DNA of 64,000 nt from Cinnamomum chago (lineage: Eukaryota > Streptophyta > Magnoliopsida > Laurales > Lauraceae). The translations under genes were made by a program, and so were the position numbers. A model generated the notes under the pieces. The model made no database searches. It was not told the DNA's origin and saw nothing but the letters and a program-made list of their open reading frames with translations. The DNA lies in the NCBI GenBank assembly GCA_038049695.1, contig CP142456.1, forward strand, positions 81,367,422 through 81,431,421, given 5' to 3'. The first letter of the stretch is position 1. The number at the start of each line of letters is the position of its first letter. This document shows positions 1 through 11,951 of the stretch, piece after piece.

Positions 1-75
1 TACTAATTCAAGAGTTCAACAACAAATGTAAGTTCCCTTGAATTGGAAGCTGAAATATAATCATAAGTCTAATAC

Positions 76-229
76 CTTCAATTCCTGTGTGAAAGATTCC
101 GATTCCAGCCCAATAAAAATAGTCATTAGCGGGCGTCAAGTCGTACACATTGAGATAAACCGGCGCACGCCCTGGAGTCATCACTAAAGGCTGCGCTTCA
201 GAGAACATGCAGAAACACCCTGATTTCAT
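76..229 (-). CDS. DeSI/PPPDE-type deSUMOylating isopeptidase, first coding exon (gene continues off left edge)
   Basis: Read on the minus strand, 229 down to 76 encodes 51 codons plus one base and ends at a canonical donor (G|gtatta). The peptide holds the conserved start of the plant PPPDE fold: PVYLNVYDLTP at residues 23-33, then YFYWAGIGIFHTGIE. In this papain-like family the His of the G-(I/V)-(F/Y)-H-(T/S) segment is one of the two catalytic residues; the catalytic Cys lies further on, outside the window. Family members remove SUMO or ubiquitin-like proteins from substrates, in cytosol or nucleus. The start chosen is the first Met of the open frame; a short Cys-containing leader before the PVYLNVYDLTP core is usual in plant members. 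The gene is divergent from the PPR gene, with about 1.6 kb between the two starts. The family is secure from the motif; the exact paralogue cannot be named from one exon. Confidence 0.85.
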
Positions 230-1820
230 GATCCCTATTCATCAATTGAACAAATGGAGCTGGTCAGTGCCCAATTCCGGACTCACTTATCATAGGAACA
301 ACAGAGTTGTTGGCGATCATCTCATAAAAAAAAAATTAAAAAACTGAAAACAAAACAAAATCAGAATATACAATCTATGACATGTTTGGTCAAACATAAT
401 GTCACAACATTAACATGGTTTTACACTGTCATTCTAGTTAAGATCATGTTGCTAACGTATCTTTAATAATTAAATAGCAGAATTCTTTAAGCCAACTTTT
501 GCTTGATTAGATAAGTCTGAGATGAGATGATGATGAATTGATGATAATGACCATAACAATGGCATATTGGTTGTATTTCAAAGAGATGCAGATAGATGTT
601 GCAAGAAATGGCATTAAATTTTCAATATTTAATTTTCTGTTCCAAGGCATAACACTGGTTTATTTTAATCATTGCAAATATTCCAACATTTCAGAAATAT
701 GAGCTTTGTTTATTTCAAAATATTAAACAATGACCAGAGATTACAACAACAAATCCATGAAAAATAAAAACCCCATCATTAATGAAAGATGGTCTAAAAA
801 TGCAAAGAGAAGACAATAGAAAAAAAAAAAAAAAAAAAACATATAAATCCAGGATATCTAATGCAACAAGTAAAGAAATACAACACAAACAACAAAAACA
901 AGTGCCAGTTATTCATGAAAGATGGTCAAAAAAACCCAAAAGAAAGGACAAATAAATCAATGAAAAAAAATATTCAGGAAATAACATACAACAACTAAAC
1001 CAAATAAAACAGAAACAGGAAATCCAACAAAACTACAAATTGCTCATGGAAATGGTCCAGAATCCAAAGACAAGATCAGTCAATAAAAACCAAATAAATT
1101 CAGGACATCTAATGCAACAGCTAGAGAAATACAACACCAAAGCAAGAAACAACAAAACATAATATCTATCTTGGATCAATAAAGAAGGCTAATAAATGAA
1201 AACACAAATAAACACAGGACATGAAACAACAATCCACCAAAATACATACCCAGATATATTCCTCTGAACAAAAAATTGGAATCTTGCGTCCAATTAGATG
1301 TTCCTCAAATCACACACAAAAAAAATAAAAAAAAATAAGAACCATGCGTTTGGGGAGGATAGAAAAACTGGATTGGGTCTGGTGGGAATGCATGATTTTC
1401 TGCAGTTTCCACCCCAAAATCAATATCTGTTTGGATATTGATTGGAGTGGAAACGCATCTGAATGCTTAACCGGATATGAGTTGCAACAAATTGGGATTA
1501 TGAGAATTTCAATCCAAGTTTTCTTCTTCTTCTTCTTCTTGTTTATTAGTATGAAAGGAATGAAGGATTTCAACAAAACGTGATACCATGCTATTTAATC
1601 TCAGTATGCAATTTCATCTCAACAGGCGTTTTATTATGATGGATGTCAATGGACCTCCGACCCAAATAGCATGCGGCACGTGGAATCCCCTTCCAGGCTA
1701 AATAAGGATTCCCGGGTTAAAATGCAAGTGACCCAACATAACAAATTCCATGAAAAGAGAATTACAGGTAATTTGATTTTTCAGGGAAACTGATTTCCGA
1801 GCATCCAAAAATACACACAC
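230..1820. other. Shared upstream region between divergent PPPDE and PPR genes
   Basis: This is AT-rich non-coding DNA with several A-rich stretches, including a poly-A run at about 821-839 and A/AC-rich DNA at 840-1250. Short open frames on both strands around 1310-1580 and 1698-1955 have no recognisable domain and look like chance. The region must hold the 5' leaders and promoters of both genes. No convincing TATA box was assigned to either. The poly-A tract followed by A-rich repeats could be an old retroposon tail, but no matching ends were found. Confidence 0.5.
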
Positions 1821-3857
1821 ATGACTGGACTGTATCGTACGCTGTGGGCAAAAAAAATCCTTTCCAAATGTAAACACCCAAAATCCATCGCCCAAATCCA
1901 TGCTTGTCTGCTCATGACTGGAGTTCTCAGCAGTCATGAACACCCCAATGCTCATCTCATTACCTCCTATGCTAATTCAGGTGATATGTGCTCTGCTCTC
2001 CAACTGTTTGACGAAATGCCCCAACGAATGACACCCACATGGAATGCCATGATTATAGCTTATTCTCGCAGCCATTCCCCTATGAAAGTCCTTAGTCTCT
2101 ATCGCCGGATGATTATTGAAGGAGTTCGACCCGACAGCTCGACCTTCACTGTCGCGCTTAAGGCCTGTGCCAACCTGTTTGATCTGGAATTTGGTGAAGG
2201 AATTCGATCTCTGGCTGTTAATTGTGGATATAAAGATGATGTCTTTGTTGGGTCGTCGTTGTTGAATTTGTATGCCAAGTGTGGGAAGATGGACGAAGCG
2301 ATGAGAGTGTTTGATAGTATGCCTAAGAGGGATCTTGTTTGTTGGACGACGATGATTACGGGTTTTTCGCAGTGTGGACGTGCAGCTGAGGCAGTGGGGG
2401 TGTACCGGCGTATGAAGGGTGAGGGATTAGAAGGTGATTCCATTGTGATGGTGGGTTTAATTCAGGTGTGTGCCATTCTTGGTGATGTGAAAATGGGTCT
2501 TTCTATTCATGGGCATATGATCCGACGAGATCTTCGTATGGATGTTTTTGTTGAAACAAGCCTTGTCGATATGTATGCGAAGAACGGGTTGTTAGAGATT
2601 GCTCGCCGTGTCTTTGAGAAGATGTCTTGGAGGAATGTGGTTTCTTGGAGCGCATTGATTTCTGGCTATGCACAAAATGGTTTTGCAGGTGACGCGCTTA
2701 GACTGCTCATTGAGATGCAGGATAGTGGATTGGAACCAGATTTGGTGGCACTTGTGAGCGCTCTGTTAGCATGCTCCCATATTGGTTTCTTGAAACTGGG
2801 AAAATCTATACATGGTTTCATCATGAGAAGGCTCGAAATCAATCGAATTTCAGCTACTGCAATCATTGACATGTACTCAAAATGTGGGAACTTGTCAAGC
2901 GCACGTGCGCTTTTCGATCGGATAACTTCGAGAGACACAATCTCTTGGAACGCAATGATTGCTAGCTATGGAATCCATGGCCATGGAAGGGAAGCTCTTT
3001 CTCTTTTCATTCAAATGAAGTCTCAGTCACAACCAGATGATGCAACCTTCGCTTCGCTTTTATCAGCTTTAAGTCATTCAGGCCTTGTCGAAGAAGGTCA
3101 GTATTGGTTTGATCTCATGGTAAAAGAATTCGGAATCCAACCGAGTGAGAAGCATTATGCTTGTATGGTCGATCTCTTGGCTCGAGCTGGACATATCAAA
3201 GAAGCCCAAGAGCTAATAGAATCGATGACAATTGAACCAGGCATTCCAGTTTGGGTTGCTCTCCTTTCAGGTTGCCGTAATCATCGGAAATTGGAACTAG
3301 GAGAGATGGCCGCAAAAAAGGTTCTTGAACTCAAACCAGATGATGCGGGGATCTATACTTTGGTATCAAACGTTTTCGCTGCAGCAAGAAAGTGGGATGA
3401 AGTTGCTAGTGTGAGGAAGGTGATGAAGGAGAAAGGGATCAAGAAGGTGCCTGGTTATAGTGTAGCAGAAGTGAATGGAAACCTTCATGCTTTTCTAATG
3501 GAGGATAAGAGCCATCCTCAACATGAGATGACAATGGCAATGTTGGAGAGATTGAATTCTAAGATGAGGGAAATGGGTTATGTTCCAAAGACTGAGTTTG
3601 TGTTGCATGATCTTGAAGAGGAAGTGAAGGAGCAAATGCTGTGCAATCACAGTGAGAGGTTGGCCATTGCGTTTGCGCTGTTGAATACTGCCCCGAGAAC
3701 TAGAATTCTGATCACAAAGAACCTCAGGGTGTGTGGGGATTGCCACACTGCTACTAAGATCATCTCTGAAATTGCTGACCGCGAGATTGTTGTGAGGGAT
3801 GTGAAGCGCTTCCATCATTTCAAGGATGGTGTTTGCTCGTGCGGGGATTACTGGTGA
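1821..3857 (+). CDS. DYW-class pentatricopeptide repeat (PPR) protein, intronless
   Basis: A single uninterrupted frame encodes 678 residues. From about residue 20 to 470 it is a run of PLS-type PPR motifs, with signatures such as SSLLNLYAKCGKMDEAMRVF, VSWSALISGYAQNGFAGDAL and ISWNAMIASYGIHGHGREAL. E and E+ motifs follow (VPGYSVAEVNG, about residues 545-555). The last 95 or so residues are a full DYW deaminase domain: the zinc and catalytic HSE segment (NHSERLAIAF), the CGDC pair and a terminal CGDYW. DYW-class PPR proteins bind organellar transcripts and deaminate chosen cytidines (C-to-U editing) in mitochondria or plastids, so this is probably a mitochondrial or plastid editing factor. Lack of introns is usual for the family. 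The first Met is used as start; targeting cannot be read with certainty from the N-terminus. The architecture resembles Arabidopsis PCMP-H proteins; orthology was not assigned. Confidence 0.95.
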   Translation: MTGLYRTLWAKKILSKCKHPKSIAQIHACLLMTGVLSSHEHPNAHLITSYANSGDMCSALQLFDEMPQRMTPTWNAMIIAYSRSHSPMKVLSLYRRMIIEGVRPDSSTFTVALKACANLFDLEFGEGIRSLAVNCGYKDDVFVGSSLLNLYAKCGKMDEAMRVFDSMPKRDLVCWTTMITGFSQCGRAAEAVGVYRRMKGEGLEGDSIVMVGLIQVCAILGDVKMGLSIHGHMIRRDLRMDVFVETSLVDMYAKNGLLEIARRVFEKMSWRNVVSWSALISGYAQNGFAGDALRLLIEMQDSGLEPDLVALVSALLACSHIGFLKLGKSIHGFIMRRLEINRISATAIIDMYSKCGNLSSARALFDRITSRDTISWNAMIASYGIHGHGREALSLFIQMKSQSQPDDATFASLLSALSHSGLVEEGQYWFDLMVKEFGIQPSEKHYACMVDLLARAGHIKEAQELIESMTIEPGIPVWVALLSGCRNHRKLELGEMAAKKVLELKPDDAGIYTLVSNVFAAARKWDEVASVRKVMKEKGIKKVPGYSVAEVNGNLHAFLMEDKSHPQHEMTMAMLERLNSKMREMGYVPKTEFVLHDLEEEVKEQMLCNHSERLAIAFALLNTAPRTRILITKNLRVCGDCHTATKIISEIADREIVVRDVKRFHHFKDGVCSCGDYW

Positions 3858-4998
3858 GGCTTATAAATATGAGGCAGAGTTTTTGCATGGGTTTGCTCTG
3901 GTATTGGAACAAATGCATTTCTTGCACCTACAAATGAGCACAAGGGCTTGCATCACAAGTATGTCCAATTTGCAACCAGACAAGCTCTTGGATACCTCTC
4001 CAAAAGGGAATCATATGGACTCTTGCCTTGCTCTCAGCTAAATCAAACTATCTCTAACAGTGTTTACCAGTAATTATGTTTGGCAGAGAACAAAACTACT
4101 GTCACAGATAAATGATCCAAATGCACAGACCTCTATGGACATATCATCCACTGGTGTGACCCATCATTTGTGAACAGAGTTGCCTGCTTTCAGTTTACCA
4201 AGATGCGACAGGCTCATGCCTATAGGTGTGACTGATGTTGAATGACAGGGTCATGTGTATCAAAAGAAAAAGGAAAGACAGTTGAAAGAGGACCAGAAGA
4301 TGCATGAAGTGATCTTGAGAGACACTCCAGCTGCTGAATTCATCAATTCAATGGTCTGGATTTCAAACTCAAAACCATGATTGGAGCCAAAAGTGTCACA
4401 TGTTGAATATGCTAATGAATCTGCGCGAATTTGTTCAAGTTTGAACCCATGATGGCCCCAACAAGTCCAAAGAGAATAGGAGCCACCTTCAGCAAACAAA
4501 AATATCCAATAATTCCTTGATTATGTTGTTCTGGCTTTACATTGCAACCTTCAGCTCAGAGGTTTGATCCTTCTCCAACTACAAAATGAAGATAAACCTG
4601 TTCTGGATCCCATTCGATAATTTATGGAATGAAGAGCAGGTGTAGTGTAGATCAAATGTATTTGTTTTCAGCAAAAATCGAGTCCTATATCGGCTTTCTA
4701 CACCATATTAAATCATGATGTTGATTGTTGATTCTATTTAACTAAGCAGTTCTGCTGCCACGCGCGCATAGACAAAAATGAGACTAATGCTGTGCAAATT
4801 TTCTTGCGCCGTAAAAGTTAATTGGTATAAGATCCCAAGGATTAAGCGATTAGAATTTCATCATTGTCAATTTCTAAAGGTGGGCCTCATGTACAATAAT
4901 TTATAAAGATGGTTGTAATATAATTTCTAAAGCGGGGTACATGTTGACAAACAAAAAGGGTGAGCTAACATTTCAATTCCTAAAGATGGGTCCCATCA
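3858..4998. other. PPR 3' flank, no further gene seen
   Basis: This stretch holds the 3' untranslated region of the PPR gene and AT-rich DNA. Short open frames occur on both strands (3826-4041, 4260-4499), but none shows a domain and the first only overlaps the PPR stop in another frame. No RNA gene was recognised. Confidence 0.4.
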
Positions 4999-5218
4999 CC
5001 TCCAAGGGGATGGACGAGTGGTCAGGTGCACAGTTGCTCCCTCTTTCGGAATTAGAGGTTTTGATATCGACTCCCGGTTCCCTCCTCTAAAATAATCGAA
5101 AGTTGAGTCCACTAGTGCTACCACCTTGGTACATAGAGGTGTTTATCCGGCTTCTCTCTGGTCCCGAAGGGTTTAGTTCAAACCAAAGGGTTGAGAACCC
5201 TCCAATAGGGGGAAAAAA
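4999..5218 (+). mobile_element. tRNA-derived SINE with perfect 17-bp target-site duplication
   Basis: The insertion is flanked by an exact 17-bp direct repeat, AAAGATGGGTCCCATCA, at 4982-4998 and 5219-5235. The body starts with a degenerate pol III A-box region (GGACGAGTGGTCAGGTGC) and, about 40 bp later, a B-box-like stretch (GATATCGACTCCCGG), as in tRNA-derived plant SINEs. It ends in a short A-run that merges with the TSD. The intact TSD suggests a fairly recent insertion. The tRNA of origin was not determined. Confidence 0.8.
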
Positions 5219-5652
5219 AAAGATGGGTCCCATCATTATAGCCTAGTTGGAGGGGGGAATTTTTCTAAGTTCAGGTTGAGCTGGAATTAGACCGTGCTAA
5301 TTGGACTTTTGGGCTGGGCCCAAGTGTGATATACTGGACCAAGAGCTCAACAAACTGGGCCTGGGTTAGTCTGACTATATTGGGCATAAAAAATATTATA
5401 GAGAGCCATAGTATCATTTTTAGGACCGGCCAAGCCATCCCCAGGCATGGCCTGGCCCATGCAGCCTGCTTGGTAGCAGGGGATAATTCAAGGGCCCGTA
5501 AAACAAGGATGGTCCTAATTCAAGAGCAGTACGTAATTTGAGGGTTTTTGGTCGATCCTAGAGTGGGCCAAATGGGCCCTACATGCAAGGTTATTCCATG
5601 AACGGCTTTGGCTTTAGTCAATGCCTGATCCTACCTGCCAGAGTTGCACCCC

Positions 5653-5953
5653 TGTTTCGGGTGTTTACTTGTAGAGTTGAGTGGTGTAAAGGTTATTTTG
5701 AAGAAATAATAAAATATAAGTGAGTTATGATCATATTTTGTTTTTAGTTGTTTGTGATGAAATCTTTTTTATTTTTTTTATTGAAAAGTGGAGTTTTTTT
5801 ATCTTTTAGTGGAGAAATAATGTTACTTTTTTACTTTTTAAAAAAAATATGGTAGGAAATTTGAATTAAAGTGCTTTTGGTGGGATTTTTTTTTTTGAGA
5901 AATGGGGCTTTACCTTACTTGACTCTACAAGTAGAATTGCCAAACAAGCCCAG
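5653..5953. mobile_element. Non-autonomous TIR element, copy 1 of a three-copy MITE family
   Basis: The ends are inverted: the left carries ACTTGTAGAGTTGAGT and the right, read in reverse, TTTGGCAATTCTACTTGTAGAGTCAAGT in overlapping pieces. The interior shares the block AATAAAATATAAGTG, then GTTATGAT and TTTTTAGTTGTTTG, with copies at about 6819-7120 and 31013-31318. The length is about 300 bp and it is non-coding. The superfamily was not settled because no clear TSD was seen. Confidence 0.6.
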
Positions 5954-5964
5954 GGTCGTGTTAT

Positions 5965-5990
5965 ATATATACATATATATATATATATAA
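5965..5990. repeat. (TA)n microsatellite
   Basis: A TA/CA-rich dinucleotide run just downstream of MITE copy 1. Between here and 6818 there is only AT-rich DNA without a recognisable gene. Confidence 0.8.
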
Positions 5991-6818
5991 AGGGGTCATT
6001 TTTTAATAGTATGTAAATGATTCACGTGCATGATTATTTACTTAAAATAATTTATGTATGTAATTCGTAAATGATGTATAAATATGGTGTAAATAAGGCC
6101 ATTTACAGACCAATTTTTACGCAACTGAAAAGGTACTAAAATCATTTACACACCTCTCTAGCAAAAAGGTTCGCAAAAAGGTGTGATTGCAGCCTCGATG
6201 AGTTTTTATCTTGTGGCAACATCAACGGCCTTTTAAATTTTATTTTTTTTTCAATTCCTATGGAATCCATATTCATAATCCAAACCATTTGTTTTGTTTA
6301 TTGCACTAATAAAACCCAACATCTTGAAGCTTATTATCTTAAATCTTCATATATTCTGAATAATTTATAAAAAGAGTCTCAACCCATAGACCGCACTTCT
6401 GTGAGCCCCTAATTCATGATCTAAACCATTCATTATTCTTGTATTATATATCAAATTAATTTCATATCTTAATTCTTCACGAATTCCTAGAAATTACTCA
6501 AAAGGTACATAAATTTCAAATACATATAAAACTATTGAACTAATCATTTACTCGGTAAAAATGGTGATTTTGACAAACATGACAATTTGTTTCCCGTCTA
6601 ACATTTGCATATGGAGCATTTACATATTTAACTTTCATTTTTCCTATCACATGCATAGAAGGCAAGCGACCCCTGGGTTACACAAATTCAACATATCCCA
6701 CTTTAAGAATATTGGTTAAGAGGTGGTAGTTCTTACTTGGCTACTGGGCAGTCATCTTCCATCACCCGAGGGCTGTCCTAACTCTCCCAAGATCTATTTT
6801 CCTCACCTAAGGGCTCCC

Positions 6819-7120
6819 AGGCCAGTTTGGTAACTCCACTAATATAGTCAAGTCAAGTTGATTTTGAAGAAAGAATAAAATATAAGTGGGTTATGATGGT
6901 ATTTTTATTTTTAGTTGTTTGTTATGGAATCTTTTTAACATTTTGTATGAAAAAATAGAGTTTTATTTTTTTTAGTGGATAAAAGTAGTTGCTTTTTGAC
7001 GTTTTGTATGAAAAAGATGAGGAAAGTTTTGAATAAAGTGTATTTGATGTAACATCTAGTATGAAAAATAGAGACTTTACTTGACTTTGATTGTATTAGT
7101 AAAGTGCCAAACGAGCCAAG
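6819..7120. mobile_element. Non-autonomous TIR element, copy 2 of the three-copy MITE family
   Basis: The left end reads AGGCCAGTTTGGTAACTC and the right end is its rough inverse (GTGCCAAACGAGCC). The interior again has AATAAAATATAAGTG, TTATGATGG and TTTTTAGTTGTTTG. It lies about 470 bp from the 3' end of ARPC4 and about 900 bp from copy 1. Confidence 0.65.
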
Positions 7121-7586
7121 TGTTGTTAGCTTTCTTCCTTTCCAATGCAAGAAAACTTGACTTAGAAGCCACAATTTTATTAGTTTAAAAGTGTAGTATA
7201 AGTGAAAACTAATACTTCATACAGAAGTCTTAATAAGATAAGAAGCTTCAAGTTATGAATAGGAAAGCATCATCTCCATCCGGGTCCTGGATTTCAGAAA
7301 TGGAAAAGTCGAACCTCTGAGGTCCATATTCGTACCCATATATAGGCATAATAGATCGTGAGTATGCTGTGCCAATCAGTGAAGGCAGCCTACCAAGCAT
7401 TTCCTTCTTGTTGAAAAAAATCCATACAAAGAAATAAGAATTGAACCTAGTTGCTAAGCTGATATATAATCAACATGAATTGATCCTTTTTCATTTTGAT
7501 ATTTTGAACTACATACAATACATACTATGGAACCAAGTACCCTACAATGTGCTGCCCTTGATTGCCTTTATAGGTTGAGCAGGTGC

Positions 7587-10500
7587 TTACAAGAACTGCT
7601 TAAGAAATTCTGTTGCTACAAGCCGCCCTCGTGTGTTCACAGATAATTTCAACTCACCTATCTCCTTATCAATGTCCTACAGGAAGCAGAAGAAAACAAT
7701 TAGAGTTCTTCAACATGAAGAAGATAAAAAAAAAAATCGCAAATTCAGAAAAAACACACAAAATAAAACCAACTGGAGCGGGTGATTGTCAAATTTAAAG
7801 AGAACTTGCCTCCATGAATTGCACAATGAAATCTATAAGTTTATGTTTCTGCATATCTTCACAGTGGTAGTTTGTGATAAGAAAGCTGATATCATAACCC
7901 TGAAAACAGTAAGTTCGTTTGTACTATTCAGTAATACATATGAAATTAAATCAAGATTTTGTTACTCCAATATTTCTTTGATGGTAGCATATCTGCATGG
8001 ATAGTTCAGCATAATTCAGTTGGTGCATCAAAACTAGATACCTAATTGACACTATAATTTGCATGCAGCATGATTTTAATTAGGTTGAGATGGAAGTATA
8101 GCTTACAAAGCCAACCTTAGATGGGATACGGCTTTGATGACGATGATGATGAAAACAACGGTAGTGATGTCTTCGGGTTTTCTGTTGTGGTTCCCTTCTC
8201 CATTAAAAAAAATGTATTTGGGTTCTTCCTAGGTAGAAGAGTGTACATTTCTGTGTATTGGATGTACAATTGTTTTGTTAGAATGCACAAGTAGGGGATG
8301 ATCCAGCTGGATATTTTTGCTTACTCGTGATGTGAAATTCTCATTTAAACATAAGATATTGAAATGGAATTTACATGTGTACTTCAAATCCCCCTTTTGT
8401 ACTTGAAACCCTCCATTTATGGGAGCATCCCTCACCCTATGGTGAGGGATGGATGCATGTGAACATTCCCCTTCTTTGAAATAGTAACTCAACTTTATTC
8501 CTTCAAAAGAAAGTGGAGGGATCCTCTAAACCTGAATTCTCAAGATAGCACAATGGCCTGTTTTGTTGACCTATAAATCTGTGTTACAACACTTCCTCAG
8601 CAATATAAATGTCCAGCACATACTTATAGCCTTGTTGGTATTACTTGCTCTGACTTTTTAAATAACTGACAGGTCCCAAATGTTCTGCTACAAGCAGACT
8701 GCATATTGATAACATGCAGTCCAGTTCATGGGGCCCACTTAGATAGATGTCTATCAATGGGCAAGGGCAGATGGAAAGGTCTCCTTGTGCACAAGGAAGA
8801 GCCAAAAAATCAGCGCCACCAAATTATCCTAGCCCTTGATTTAATAGCCTTAAAATTTAATGGCATCTTAATAGTAGATTTTTTTTTAAATCCAATCCAA
8901 CAGTGAGTTAGGTTCAATGAGTGTAAAAGTGGTCCTAATGCCATATAATGGGATGACAAGAGGATCCAAGGGGCCGAGCTGATCAAAGGTAGGCCCAAGT
9001 GGGCCCCATAGAGCTGGACTGCACATGCAGTCCGCTTGTAGGAGAATATTCTCCATCCAAAGAATCCTCAAGTATCCAGCTTGAGTAATCTAGTTTCGAA
9101 AGGATCGTTATCAACTTTCATGCATGCTTACCAAGCTAATCAAGAATGTCAGATGAAGATCAATTGACTGATGAGGACTCAAGTCAATACACATCAAACC
9201 AAGTTATTTTAAACATAAGAATTGTGTGATATAAATTGTTAAGTGGTTTACTAACAGCTCGAGCTTTTGGTGTTTCCGGTTATTAACAAATTGAACGAAT
9301 ATAGTGAACAAGGTTGATTAGAAACATATTTGCAGTTCACTGTCAGGGTTCATTTAATTAATACTGCATGTCAACAAAGCAAAATTAAGTGGTTTGCTCA
9401 TCAATCTGAAGTCTATCCAATGGATGGCCACCCATAGGGTTGTCTATAACCCTGAGCTTGGATCCTTTGGGTGCCCTTAGCCATCTAAGCACCTAAAAAT
9501 CTGAGTTGGATGCTGGTAAGTCATGAGTGAAAATCATACAAAAATCCCACCAAACAGGCAGCCGCTTAACTTCCAGCAGTATGATTTTTAGCCAGTATTT
9601 CATTCTGTGTGGCTCAGTAGCTTGGATCAATCAGAATTCGTTGCCAATCAGAAACTATATAAATAAAAAAATGATACAAGTACAACAGAAGTAAGGTCCA
9701 TATAACAACATGGATGTCTGGAGGAAGCCAAAACACCTAATTTTGAAGTGACGGGGAATTCGAGCTAACCAAAAGGGTGACCCACAAATGAAATTAGCAG
9801 CCATTACCTATTGAAAACTAGTGATAGCTTATTGAGGAATAAAATATGTAAAAGACTCGAGGTAGCATACGAAGGGAGATTAGTGGCAAGCAAATCAAAG
9901 CAGAGAAGGAAATGTCACCATACCTGTACTGGTTTTCTCCTAAGAACTTGAAATGCCTCTGCCCTCATCGACAAAAATCTAAGAAATTTTTTAGTTAGTA
10001 TGTTTTCAAGCTCATCTGCCTGCCTTACCTATACAAAGAGAGATAAGTTGATATGAGTACAAAAATAAGGGAGGGAAAGATGACGAATGCATGATAATCA
10101 ATTTTAATAGCACACCACTTAATAGATATGCAAATTAAATTGCTGGAAATGGAGATGCATGGAAAGAAATGTCAACTACTAGAGCTCTAATAATTGGTAT
10201 CAGACAAATTAATGGAAAAAAATATCCATAAGGGAAAAAGTTTTCTACATTAATGTGCACATATGCACTAAGGTATCTGACTACATTTTGATGCAGCCCA
10301 ATTGCAATGGATGTCTTTTGTTGGAATTGTGCATTTTGTTGGCATTCCTCCAAGAAGTATTTAAATGTGGCCTTATAAAATACTAATATATTTCAGCATT
10401 TAATCATGCAGGCATAAGGGGGCAGATGCAGACTCAAGAGAAGCCCACCACGAAGGCTCAAACTTGTGCACCAGGCCCACTTCATATAGACTGTAGACTG

Positions 10501-11909
10501 TTTATATTAACTTAACAAGTGGGCATATTTTGGCGTGGATGACACCCTCACTGAAGGAATCCCTCGGGCTATTCTATCACCACCAGACTCATGGACAAAC
10601 ATGGGCCTGGGCTTCACTTGAGGTAGATGTAGATCAGGATAAGAAAACTAAGCCTGGTTATGTTCCTTTCTTTTAGTCAGTTAGGGCTGTCAATTGGGCC
10701 ATCCTATAAGAGTACCCGGCCCGGCCCGGCACTCAAAAAAGCCTGCAAAATGAGGGCTTGTGTTTTTCTTAAAAGCTCGAGCACCAAACTTGGACAAGAT
10801 TTTTGTAGGCCTGCCAATTTATTATTCTATTTGTCTATTACGATTCTCTTCTAAAGCTGCATTTTTTTTTTTTTTCATTGAGCTTATGAGGCTCAATGGC
10901 CTGGCGTGAATGCACTATTGCTGGAATATCAACTATTATTAAGTTTCATTTCACAATCAATTAAGAGAATGATCTAGAAATTTTATCATTGTAAATTTAT
11001 CCCTGATCGATGCATCTTATTTGATTTGAGAGGGATCCATTTTCAATCAATACCAAGTGCATTTGGAACTTCAGCAAGACTTATTATTCAGATCCAATCC
11101 ATGAAAATTTGTATATTTCTAATACACAGCAGTAAGATCAGCAAGTGAACTACCAACAGGGCTTTGACAATGAGAACTGGTCAGAGGCTTGATAAGCACC
11201 AAAGAAATAATTGTAATAATAAAGCAATGAAAATCACCTTGATGCTTATGCGAAGAGAATTGATAGATGTCTCTATCAAGCATTTTTCTGCCTCATTTCG
11301 ACATATCAAAACCTGTAACAGCAATCATAGAAACAATTTGACAGTTGACGTCAAATGTTAGCAAGTGCAGCAATGGAATTTGAAAAGTTAAGGACCCAAC
11401 TCCAAGTATCAAAATTCACAAACTTCATAAAAAAGCTTATGAGAAGAATAAGTAATGCAAGCATAAATAAGACAGGTGATACAACCTGATCTCATTTTAG
11501 ATTGAAAACTGGTCTGACATCTTATGAGATGATTAGCTCTCTTTTTTTCTTTTTTTTTGAAATGGTTACTTTCATTAAAAAAAGGCAAACAGTACAAGAG
11601 AAAAGTACTGAAAGCAAAGGACAGCAAAAGCAGAAAAAACAGAAAAAGTCCTAAGAAAAGACCAGCTCTTTCCAATGATACACAATTTGATCTAAAGAAT
11701 ATCCTCTAAAAGAAGGTAGAATTGACACCCAAAGAGCTACTTGAAATTTTGATTTCTCCACCAGCCTCCTCTCAGTCGAAGTAATTTCTTCAAAATATCT
11801 TGAGTTTCTTTCCTTCCAAATTGTCCAGATCACCGCCAAAAAAGACAGCCGCCACATCATTTTGCCTCTAGGGTTCCCAATAGGTACCTTCCATGCTTGG
11901 AAGAGCTCG

Positions 11910-11951
<42 letters not shown>

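Noticed and set aside
2099-3818. Minus-strand open frames within the PPR gene (2099-2443, 2666-2938, 3495-3818)
   Set aside because: They are antisense shadows of a strongly supported coding frame and have no domain.
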